64,000 nucleotides of DNA from Gnomoniopsis sp. IMI 355080 (Eukaryota; Ascomycota; Sordariomycetes; Diaporthales; Gnomoniaceae): NCBI GenBank assembly GCA_027946555.1, contig JAPEVC010000068.1, positions 91,615-155,614 on the forward strand. The letters are read 5' to 3'. A model generated the notes under the pieces. That model made no database searches and was not told where the DNA came from. It saw nothing but the letters and a program-made list of their open reading frames with translations. Shown here one piece after another: positions 21,438 to 30,367 of the stretch. Position numbers and translations under genes: made by a program. How positions within the stretch are numbered: the first letter of the stretch is position 1; every line of letters begins with the position of its first letter.

Positions 21438-23470
21438 ATGGTTCCGATCAATGACAAGCTCACAGAGCTTGACGTCTTGATCGTTGGAGCAGGGTTTGGT
21501 GGAATCTACCAACTCAAACTGCTCCGAGACCAGGGCTTCAAAGTAAAGCTGGTGGAGAAGGGTAGTGACTTTGGTGGAGTATGGTACTGGAACAGGTCAG
21601 TAGAGTTCCGCAGCCATAGCATGCCTGCCCTTCAATGTCGAGTTAAGGGGCTGAACATTGTTCACAACAGATACCCGGGCGCGCGCGTTGATAGTCCTAC
21701 ACCTTTCTATGAGTATGATGACCCAGAAATCTGGAGTCACTGGACATGGAAACAAAAGTTTCCGGGATCGGACGAGATCAGAGCATATTTCGCTTACGTT
21801 GCTGAGAAGTGAGTATCGGCTGCTATATTCCGACAAATGTAGCTCGGGATTAATGTACTTTCTGAAATTCAGGTGGGACATTCGCAAATACACATCATTT
21901 GACGTTTCTGTCCAGGCAGCTACCTGGAGCGTGGAAGAATCGAGATGGACGATCAGGACTGAAGGAGGAGAGACCTTCAAGGCTAAGTACTTCCTATTGA
22001 GCACAGGTTTCGCCGCCAAACGTTACATACCCGACTGGAAAGGAATCGATACTTTCAAGGGAAATTTTCTTCATCCTTCATACTGGCCTCAGAAAGAGCT
22101 CGATCTACAGGGCAAACGTATAGCAGTTATTGGCACGGGCTCCACCGGCATTCAGCTCGCCCAAGATCTCGCCCCAATTGCGGGAAACCTAGTTGTGTTC
22201 CAGCGCACACCCAATACATCGCTTCCTATGGGACAGATCAACTTCACTAATGGCGATCAGTCCTTTCCCCGCCAGCAGTACCCCGAGATCTTCCGCGGCC
22301 GAACGAGCAGCTTTGCAGGTTTCGACTTCAACTTCCTAGATCGTGATACGTTTGAGGACTCACCTGACGCGCGTCAAGAAGTCTATCAACGACTCTGGGA
22401 GAAAGGAGACTTCAAGTTCTGGCTTGGAACTTACAGAGACATGCTATTTTCGAAGAGCGCCAATGATGAAGCTTATCGCTTCTGGCGGGAAAAGACCCGT
22501 GCTAGAATTCAGGACCCGCGGTGCCGTGATTTGCTTGCGCCGATGGAGCCGCCTTACGCTTTCGGGACGAAACGTATATCTCTGGAGACCCATTACTTTG
22601 AGATATACAATCAGGACCATGTCCAGCTCGTTGATGTCAATGAGACTCCAATCGAGGAGCTCACGGAGGTGGGCATCAAGACAACGGAAAAAGAGTGGGA
22701 ATTCGACTTCATTGTATGCGCTACCGGTTATGATGCCGTTACGGGTGGCCTCGCGCAAATCGATATTCGTGGCACGTCCGAGGAATCCTTGAAAGACCAC
22801 TGGAAGAACGGTACTTATACTTATCTTGGTATGGCCTGCTCGGGCTTTCCAAACATGTTCTTGTAAGTGTAGCCACCTGCAAACCCTTGTAACTATCCTA
22901 TTCCCTCTCAAAGTCATGCCTTGCCTTCCAGTTCATTTGTCTCAAATTCCATATTCCCAATGCTTCCTGAACATATCATGCAACTACTATCGTAGAATTC
23001 TCATGAACGGCAATTTGCTTTGACAAAATGTTGCTGACACTCGACCGTCAACAGCACATACGGTCCACAGGCTCCAACAGCTTTCTGCAATGGGCCAACG
23101 TGCACCCAAGTTCAAGGTGATTGGATTGCTGGTGTGATAAAGTACATGAATTCGAAAGGTTTGCAATCCATTGAAGCCGAAAGGGCTAGTGAAGAGGAAT
23201 GGAGGCAGACTGTCCTAGCCATCGCAGACTCTAGCCTCATCCCAAAGACCAAATCAGTAAGTCCCTGTATTCAGCCTTAGGAGAACCGACCCTTATTCTC
23301 TCTCTGTTTAAGTGAAAATGAAGTACTAATAGATACAGTGGTACATGGGAGACAACATTCCCGGCAAGCCAAGAGAGCTATACATTTACTTAGGTGGTGT
23401 TCCTACGTATCATAAGACGCTGAATGACTTGGCCATGAATGATTACTCTGGATTTAAGTTGAAATATTGA
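21438..23470 (+). CDS. Type I Baeyer-Villiger (FAD/NADPH) monooxygenase
   Basis: Exons 21438-21595, 21671-21808, 21873-22862, 23055-23256 and 23339-23470 (introns 75, 64, 192 and 82 bp) join in phase to 539 residues, the usual size. Residues 17-22 GAGFGG bind FAD; DFGGVWYWN joined to RYPGARVD is the family's conserved segment. FKGNFLHPSYW fits the Baeyer-Villiger fingerprint F-x-G-x3-H-x3-W, and GTGSTG is the second, NADPH-binding Rossmann motif. The family inserts one oxygen atom next to a ketone to give an ester or lactone. No signal peptide or targeting tail is evident. The third intron is long, but the joined NMFFTYGPQAPTAFCNG reads exactly like the family's C-terminal block. It has no biosynthetic core enzyme beside it, so a catabolic or detoxifying role is as likely as a specialised pathway. 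Confidence 0.95.
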
Positions 23471-23712
23471 AAAAAAAATAGCCTTCATCGGAGGAATAAC
23501 CTAGGACGTTTTTTCATCCTCATCGAGCTTCAAGTAGTCTCTTTTTAGTCTAAAAAATCACACTCGTGGGTTCTGCAACTTGTGCAGCTGGCTACATATC
23601 CTAGTGACCACGACAAACGACATCCAAAAGCTGAGACAAATAATCTTATGCATTAAGCAACACTAAACACTCCATTACTGCAACTTTTTGCTGCACGCAT
23701 TGAGTCGATACC

Positions 23713-24585
23713 TTAGCTAGCAACGTTTGCCACCTCCTGATGTCCCCTTTGTCCTAGAACTATCTCCAAATCAAAATTGTGGGCATTACCAGCCTGGTCG
23801 AAAGCAGGACTGATGACTATCTGTACAGCAGCCAGTTCTTCGTCCGAATCTGCCATTGGGAACTCACGAAGTAGGCCAATCGCAGATCTGACGAGCTTAG
23901 AATGTGTGCACGCAAGGTTCCACGCCTCCGCGTGGTGACTGAAATCTGCAGTTTTGGGAGCGTTCAGGATGATGTCGTCAAAGGGTCGCTCGATGAGCCG
24001 ACTGTAGCCGACGTCCATCAACGGTGCAATGCGCTCCCGGATGATTGCTCTTGTGAAATTCTCGGTCACATTTTGAAAAAGGATCCTGCGGAGCTGCCGG
24101 AGATTTCGGCCTACTGGATCTGTCCAGAAGGCCGCAAGCATTTGGCGCAGTCTTGGCCTCTGGTTGTCGCCTCGCACGTCGGCTGTCATGTCGACGAAAT
24201 TGACGAACAGCGTGGTAGACGCGTATTCGCCGTCACTGGCAACGGCGAGGATGGCCAGATATCCCAGGCACTGAGGCTGCTTAATGATGTACTTGGCCAG
24301 TCCTTCATGAGCAGGTGTGTACCGCCGTGCTTCATAGCCAAGTTCTTTGAGCGAAGGCGGTTTCCTGACTTGCTGGTTTCCCTGAGGGGCCATCTGCACC
24401 AGATACGAGCCGGTATGATCTGGTTGGAATTGAGTAACGTGACCAGGATTCTGAGGTTTCCTGCCGCGGCTTTGGTCTACAGATTGAAGGTGGTTAGAAC
24501 GAACGACTAAGGGTGGTCGATCACCTATATGGCGTTGTGAAGTAGAACGTACCGCAGCCCATATTTGGATCTTGTACCGTGCCAA
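23713..24585 (-). CDS. Hypothetical protein, start uncertain; possible nonsense-interrupted first exon
   Basis: Read from the ATG at 24585 the ORF gives 290 residues with no recognised domain; it contains N-x-T sites (NVTENFT) and an Arg-rich patch (GRNLRQLRRIL). Another model looks better spliced: a 76-bp intron at 24552-24477 (GTACGT...CTGTAG, branch TTCTAAC) joins exon 24476-23713 to an upstream exon 24745-24553. That gives 319 codons starting MALLLHPSIIYTLHFLN, but with a TGA at codon 36 (24640-24638). The gene may therefore be broken, or the true N-terminus may differ. The same strand and close spacing after the monooxygenase's 3' end (242 bp, convergent) give no functional clue. Function unknown. 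Confidence 0.5.
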   Translation of the reverse strand: MARYKIQIWAAVRSTSQRHIGDRPPLVVRSNHLQSVDQSRGRKPQNPGHVTQFQPDHTGSYLVQMAPQGNQQVRKPPSLKELGYEARRYTPAHEGLAKYIIKQPQCLGYLAILAVASDGEYASTTLFVNFVDMTADVRGDNQRPRLRQMLAAFWTDPVGRNLRQLRRILFQNVTENFTRAIIRERIAPLMDVGYSRLIERPFDDIILNAPKTADFSHHAEAWNLACTHSKLVRSAIGLLREFPMADSDEELAAVQIVISPAFDQAGNAHNFDLEIVLGQRGHQEVANVAS

Positions 24586-25484
24586 GTTGTGCGATTATGT
24601 TCCACTTATGTAAGCTCAGAAGCGAACAAAATCTGAATCAATTTTTGACAGCTTCAATAAGAACTTTATCGGCCAAGTCTGATGTTGTACAAGTGTTCAG
24701 AAAGTGCAGAGTATAGATTATTGAAGGGTGTAGCAACAAGGCCATGAGCATACAACGACTCTTGGGATTCAAGCAGAAAACACATCGCTACGCATATATT
24801 ATGCGAAAAAGACTCATGAATTTCAATTTGTTGTATCTTCCAACAGGTATCATCAGCGTATCGTCATCTTGTCCGCATATCCCGAGGTCGCATGTTGTAC
24901 CACACTCACCCAATCGCTCTCTCGAAGAGGAAGAAAACAATAAAACCAAAGATAAAAAACACATCAAATGCCCGGTTTCTCTTGATATAGCCCCATGGTC
25001 AATACCTACATTGCTGCATTAGTGGAGAAACGCATTTAAGGCGTGTTCTTTGTCGCACCACATCTCATCCTGCTCTCATAGCGGACATGACGCCCAGAAG
25101 AAGAAAGTCCATGTCCAGCACGATCGCGAAGAGTACCGATGTCGAAAATTTGACACTGTGAAACCATGCTTTCAAATTCACTTGACCGCAGCACGAAGGC
25201 GAAAGTGTCCGTGTACGATTTTGCCTACGAAAACGGAACGCAAGTTGGTCACAATCCATAGGTAGATGACGAGTCTCGGGTTATCACATATACAGGTATC
25301 TGTTGTAATACAAGTTGCAATCTCAATTAGCACAGCAGCCCTTGGCGTCGAATTGCTGAATGTATCCCATGAAAACTTCTGATTAATTCCCCTATCAACA
25401 AAGGCAAGCGTATTCCTTTTCACATTCCAATCTAGCCTCTAGCTCGAGGCAGGCCTTGGGAACCCGACGTGTTTTGTCGTGCTA
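24586..25484. other. Spacer between two reverse-strand genes
   Basis: About 0.9 kb. Its left end (24586-24745) may hold the disrupted first exon of the preceding hypothetical gene. The rest contains only short unsupported ORFs (24744-25022, 25050-25265, 25178-25423). Confidence 0.35.
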
Positions 25485-26714
25485 TCAATTCCATTCAAGT
25501 ACGCGACCCCTGATGGCCTTGTCGTGTTCGCATACAGCAATGAGCTGAGTATCACTCAGCCTAAATATACCGGGCCAGAGTGATGTGTTTGGGAACGCGT
25601 CTTGTGGAGTGCGCCACTGTATGTTGCCGTCCAGCAGCGGGCCCCCAAATATGATCTTGACAGTGGCCTTCCAGGGCCACTTTCTCGCCTCCACATCCAT
25701 ATCGGTCATGAAAACCACCGCCAAGCCACCGTTGGCGAAAGCCTCGATCTGGGGCGCCCCAGCATTCGTCCCTTCCGGTGTCCCATCAAACACAACTTGA
25801 CGATGGCCCCAGGTTTTACCGTCATCATAAGACACCACTGCTTCGAGCGAGAAAATCCTGCCACGTCTGGTTGTTTCAAAGATCATGACTAATGCAGGTC
25901 GTCCCCGATCTGTGGTAGTCGCGATGCCCGTCATGCCGTCCCTCAGCATTTCATCGCCGCCAGTGACGGTTTTCGGAGCAGACCACGTCTTTCCCTGATC
26001 ATACGACACCCGCATGATAGAGTCCTGGTCCTTGGGCTCCAGCTCCTGAGAATATGTCATCTGTATTTCCCCTTCCCCCCCGATGCGCATGAAGGGCTCC
26101 CAAAAGCCCATCGGTGCAGGCTTCTCCGCTGCCTGCGACACGTACTGCCACGTGCGACCGCCATCGAGCGATTCACAGACGGTGATACGAAAGTATGTAA
26201 GATGGCGATTTGCCTTGGGATCGACGACGTCGTGATTGCGAAAGGCTGCGAGAATCCTGGACTGGGGCTCATTTTTCGAAGCGGGGACCTCGACCAGGAA
26301 CAGATTGCCACAGTCGCCGTCGCATCGAGTGACCTCCCCCCAAGGCTCGAATGTCTTGCCGTTGTCGACGCTGCGCTTGACGGTGAGGATGCGTGTCGGG
26401 GCCTCGAGGCGCGTGAAGGCCAGCAGTATGGAACCGTCTGCTAGGCGGGTCAGGCGCGGATATGTGGCCGGTGCGTCATGGAACACATGCTCCTCGGCCA
26501 AGACCCGGCCCGTAGTGTGGAGAATGTCCAGAGGCTCCGAGGCGAGTGGCGGGCCCGGGCCGGAAGCTTGTCCGGGCGGGTTGTTGAGGCCGAGTTTGTC
26601 CGTCAACTGCGGTTTGGGTTGCGAGGGTGTCGCCGTCCGGTAAAGGCCCAAGAAAAGAAAAAGAAATAAGGCTGCGGAGAGTATCCCTATTGCCCTTCTA
26701 CTTGCGAAAGCCAT
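25485..26714 (-). CDS. Sialidase-superfamily (BNR/Asp-box) protein, signal-anchored; GH93-like candidate
   Basis: A single exon of 409 residues from the ATG at 26714 (the longer frame to 26756 begins with TTG). The N-terminus MAFASRRAIGILSAALFLFL is a signal peptide or type II anchor, followed by a Pro-rich linker. Four Asp-boxes (S-x-D-x-G-x-T-W) are visible: SVDNGKTFEPWG, SLDGGRTWQYV, SYDQGKTWSAP and SYDDGKTWGHR. They mark a six-bladed beta-propeller of the sialidase superfamily. PRLTRLADGSILLAFTR and GLAVVFMTD resemble fungal GH93 exo-arabinanases and related proteins more than GH33 sialidases, but I cannot see the catalytic set with certainty. Probable role: extracellular or secretory-pathway glycan hydrolysis. 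It is divergently arranged with the flavohemoglobin gene across 1.9 kb. Confidence 0.85.
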   Translation of the reverse strand: MAFASRRAIGILSAALFLFLFLGLYRTATPSQPKPQLTDKLGLNNPPGQASGPGPPLASEPLDILHTTGRVLAEEHVFHDAPATYPRLTRLADGSILLAFTRLEAPTRILTVKRSVDNGKTFEPWGEVTRCDGDCGNLFLVEVPASKNEPQSRILAAFRNHDVVDPKANRHLTYFRITVCESLDGGRTWQYVSQAAEKPAPMGFWEPFMRIGGEGEIQMTYSQELEPKDQDSIMRVSYDQGKTWSAPKTVTGGDEMLRDGMTGIATTTDRGRPALVMIFETTRRGRIFSLEAVVSYDDGKTWGHRQVVFDGTPEGTNAGAPQIEAFANGGLAVVFMTDMDVEARKWPWKATVKIIFGGPLLDGNIQWRTPQDAFPNTSLWPGIFRLSDTQLIAVCEHDKAIRGRVLEWN

Positions 26715-28632
26715 CTGTGATATGTTGCCAAGGCTGCGATGTTTGCGCAGAGTCAATTCTCGACTTTGGGGCCAGGAGTCATTCAGGTTCTTTTTGACGT
26801 TGTCAAAAGTGACGTCGGCGTGTTGGGGTTACATCGACCAGCCGGAAGAAGATCCATAAATCTGAGTCTTCGGAGCCGGGGCCCCGGCTCACATTATTAC
26901 ATCGCATCCAGATGAGATTTAGCCGGAAAAAAATTGAGATCGAGGTGACCGACCCTGGCGGAATGGCAAGCTCATCGAGTGATGGCTCGGAACCATATTA
27001 TGATGCTCGGGATGAGGGACTGGCCTTTCAAGTGAATGGGAATACCTTCCAGGTTGAATCTCCGGAAGACACAAACCATGCCAAGGGCGCATTCCCGGTC
27101 CGTGGCACCCACAATTGAAAGAGAACAACATCGAGTATCTGCATCGACGAAGACTGCACAGCCCAAGCATCGAGCCACACGCTCCGCCACAAAGTGCTCT
27201 ACGCACGTTATATGAACGGAGGAATCAAGCCACAATGAGGTGCCCTTGCCCTGATGAAAGGTGCTATGTGGAAAGGATACCTGGAAGTCTGGTATACAAG
27301 GACCAAACCCAAAGTAACTGTGTCTCCATAATCAAAGCGGGTCGGTCCTAGGGCAACTTGGACCCTGGTGATGCCCCCCCGCAATGTTGAGAACCCCGGG
27401 TCGAGCAAGATGAGTGAGCATTCTAAGCCTTGACATTTGGATCTCTGCCGAGTCTGATTTCACTCGATCACGACGGGAGCGCAGCACTACATGAGAACGG
27501 TGGACAATTAGCAGCCGATATCCCACATGATGTGCTGCCATTGGCGCTGTGCGAAGGGGATATGTGTATCGTATGGAGGAGGAAAGAAAAAAAAAAATGG
27601 AATGCTTTTGCGACTAGGATCGCCAAGCTCGCTTGTTTCTGCCCACATACGCTGGTGATTAATCACCAGGAACGATCATACGATTCGACTGGCGTATAGA
27701 CCCTGCCTGCGCTGGAGAATCTCGTTGCGATCTGGGGTTCGCAATCGCTTGCCCAAAGCCACAAAACCTCCGAGGGGCAATGCATCATCGGAGCAGGGCC
27801 CGCGTTGTACCCGGACAATTCGCAAGAGGCTCCAAAACCTGGCAGCATTGGCGATGCTACGTATCCAGGCAGGCGGTAGGTAGGTACCTGGTATTCTCTC
27901 AACCTCACGTTAGCAACCTGTACATGCGGTTAAAGACGGCCGATCTGGCTGGCGACAATATCTCACTATTTTATCCCCCAGTCATACCTTGGGCTCGCTC
28001 CAGCTTCTATGCGAGCAATACTTGCACTGTCCACATTGACAATCCACTGGCACCACATCTGGCTGGCGTCTGATTTCTACACCAAATACCTAGGTAGGCG
28101 CCATGTATATGCCGCGTTTGTATCAAGCGGTCACGGTCGGCGCACGCGACAGTAAACTTCGAGAAGCCGCGGGGATTGAATCGAACCACTCCGAGTGTGG
28201 GGCAGCCATACATCATGGAAAAAGCATCCTCGAGAATTTCTGCCCATCTACGAGGGTACAGTAGCCCAACCTGATTGTCACGAGCATAACCGGGTCCACT
28301 GGTATCGTACGATGGCTACAATTTAGCTTTTGGCAGCTTGGCAATGCTCTTGCTTGTCGATCTACTGGGGCCAGAAATCGATAATGATGGATCGACCGCG
28401 GTGCCATTCTCGATCTCGGGAGACACCGACTTTTAAAAGACTGAAACGCAACTTTCGACATGGACTATAGTGAGACTTACAATGGTTCATGTCCCTTTCC
28501 TTTTTCCATTTCTTCTTCATCTCTTCCCACATATTACTTCTGCTTGCTGTGCTACCCTGATTATACCTAGGTACCACTTGCATCTCTGCAATATCCTGAT
28601 GCACTTGCTGGCATCAATATCTCACCGCAAAT
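26715..28632. promoter_or_regulatory. Divergent spacer upstream of the sialidase-fold gene and flavohemoglobin
   Basis: 1.9 kb with no supported gene. Two exact TACCTAGGTA palindromes lie at 28087-28096 and 28564-28573, the second only about 60 bp before the flavohemoglobin ATG. ORFs on both strands (26912-27118, 27115-27351, 27430-27699, 27780-28073, 28213-28461 and others) are short and featureless. Confidence 0.45.
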
Positions 28633-29886
28633 ATGTCTCATAACCTGACGTATCATGAGATGCGTTTGGTCAAAGCCACTATCCCCAGTCTCCGAGACCA
28701 GGGTGAGAGAATCACGACTATCATGTATTCCCGCATGCTCAGGAACCACCCGGAGCTGAACAACATGTTCAATACGGTAAACCAGATCAACCACAGGCAG
28801 CCTCGTGCCTTGACGTCCGTCATCCTAGCATTTGCAAGTGCCATCAACTACGACATAAGCGAACTGATTCCAAAATTGGAACGGATGTGCAACAGGCATT
28901 GTTCTCTGGGGATTTCCCCGGACCACTATTCCATTGTGGGCACATATCTCATCGCAGCCTTTGCCGAGGTGCTCGGCTCCGCCATGACCACCGAGACGAA
29001 GGTAGCCTGGGAAAAGGCGTATTGGATCCTGGCGAAAATGTTGATTGGTCGCGAGAAGCAGTTGTATACTGCCTTTGGTCCGTGGAAGGGCTGGAAACCG
29101 TTCCGGGTCACCCGAAAGGAATCAGAAACAGATGATATCGTCTCATTTTACCTGCAGCCTCAAGACAAACAGCCACTGCCTATATTTCTTCCGGGCCAAT
29201 ACATCTCGGTCCAATTACCCCTTCCCCAAGTCGGATACATGCAAGCTCGGCAATTCTCCCTCAGCGACGCGCCGCACAAAGACTACTATCGAATCACAGT
29301 GAAAAGGGAGCCTGGCGGCCAAAGGCTGAACTCGTCGGGCGGCTTCTATCCCCCAGGGCAGATGACCAACTACCTAATTGACCAGCTCAGCCCCGGCGAC
29401 TCCATCGACGTCACGCACCCCGCAGGCGAATTCTACCTCGACACCAACAACGAGTCCAGTGTGCCCCTAGTTCTTATTTCCGCAGGGGTCGGTGTGGCAC
29501 CCATGATATCCATCCTGAACGTGGTGATGGACCTGCAACCGACGCGGGAGATATCGTGGATACACGGCGCAAGAAGTATGATACCTTTTTACAACCACAT
29601 CAGGGAAGCCAAGCGCAAAATGCCCAATATGAGGACAAACATCTTCAAGACTCATCTTGCGAGCGGGGATCTCGCCGGAGTGAACTTTGACTACGACTAC
29701 AGGGTGGATTTGGCCAAAGTCGACAGAGAGGACTTGTTTTTGAGTCATCGGGGTACAGAATATTATCTTTGTGGGCCAGAGCAGTTCATGGTGGAGATGG
29801 CGCAATACCTGAAGATGCAGGGCGTCCAGCTGCAGCAAGTGAAGCTCGAACTATTCTCCACTGGGGATATGGTTGGGATTGAGTGA
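28633..29886 (+). CDS. Flavohemoglobin (nitric oxide dioxygenase)
   Basis: A single exon of 417 residues, the typical length. The enzyme oxidises nitric oxide with O2 and NAD(P)H to nitrate and protects against nitrosative stress. The globin domain (1-150) keeps the distal pocket Tyr32 (MYSRML) and Gln56 (NQINHRQPRAL) and the proximal haem His89 (CNRHCSLGISPDHYSIVG). The reductase part follows: RQFSLSDAP for FAD, GVGVAPMISIL for NAD(P)H, YYLCGPEQFM near the end, then the C-terminal LELFSTG. No N-terminal targeting signal is obvious, so it is probably cytosolic. Compared with common fungal forms, the B-helix reads ITTIMYSRML rather than ITTHFYRRMF, a conservative difference. It lies convergent with the collagen-like secreted gene. 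Confidence 0.95.
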   Translation: MSHNLTYHEMRLVKATIPSLRDQGERITTIMYSRMLRNHPELNNMFNTVNQINHRQPRALTSVILAFASAINYDISELIPKLERMCNRHCSLGISPDHYSIVGTYLIAAFAEVLGSAMTTETKVAWEKAYWILAKMLIGREKQLYTAFGPWKGWKPFRVTRKESETDDIVSFYLQPQDKQPLPIFLPGQYISVQLPLPQVGYMQARQFSLSDAPHKDYYRITVKREPGGQRLNSSGGFYPPGQMTNYLIDQLSPGDSIDVTHPAGEFYLDTNNESSVPLVLISAGVGVAPMISILNVVMDLQPTREISWIHGARSMIPFYNHIREAKRKMPNMRTNIFKTHLASGDLAGVNFDYDYRVDLAKVDREDLFLSHRGTEYYLCGPEQFMVEMAQYLKMQGVQLQQVKLELFSTGDMVGIE

Positions 29887-30367
29887 CACCGTATTTGTGG
29901 GTATTAGTCGGAAGGAACGGAAAACGATTTCATGTTGTTGGACAAGAAGACTGCAAAATAGAGCCTCACAGCCGAATGTTACGTAATATGATATGATTTT
30001 CATATAGCCGGCGGCCGCAACGTATTCATGGGTTTCTGTAGGTAGCAAACATCTTGCTCCTCGGACTCGTATATTTTGCAGATTGTAGGACCTCCTTCTG
30101 TAGCTTGTGTGTGCCCAAAGGGCATGACTTCCGCGGACCATCGAGTTTGAGTCCTCCACAAGAGGGTACAGTAAATTGAGCTACTAGGTAAGAATTACGT
30201 ACGACTTCTAGATGCCGGTCTGCAGGCTGTTTAGGTATCTCAAAGAACAGCGAAAGAAAAAAGAAAACAAGACATCCTTAGACCATCACAGGCCTATCTA
30301 AAAGTCTAGCCTTTCAAAATCTGTGGACATATGTGAAAATATGATGTCCTCATCAAAACACTCGCGA
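29887..30367. other. Convergent 3' spacer
   Basis: 481 bp between two stop codons; it likely holds both terminators. A reverse ORF (29851-30159) has no support. Confidence 0.35.

Noticed and set aside
26715..26756. Longer sialidase-fold start at 26756
   Set aside because: It begins with TTG, and the ATG at 26714 places the hydrophobic anchor at the N-terminus as expected.
28130..28205. tRNA-like T-arm GGTTCGATTC on the reverse strand
   Set aside because: The bases after it do not close a T stem and no acceptor or anticodon stem can be folded by eye.
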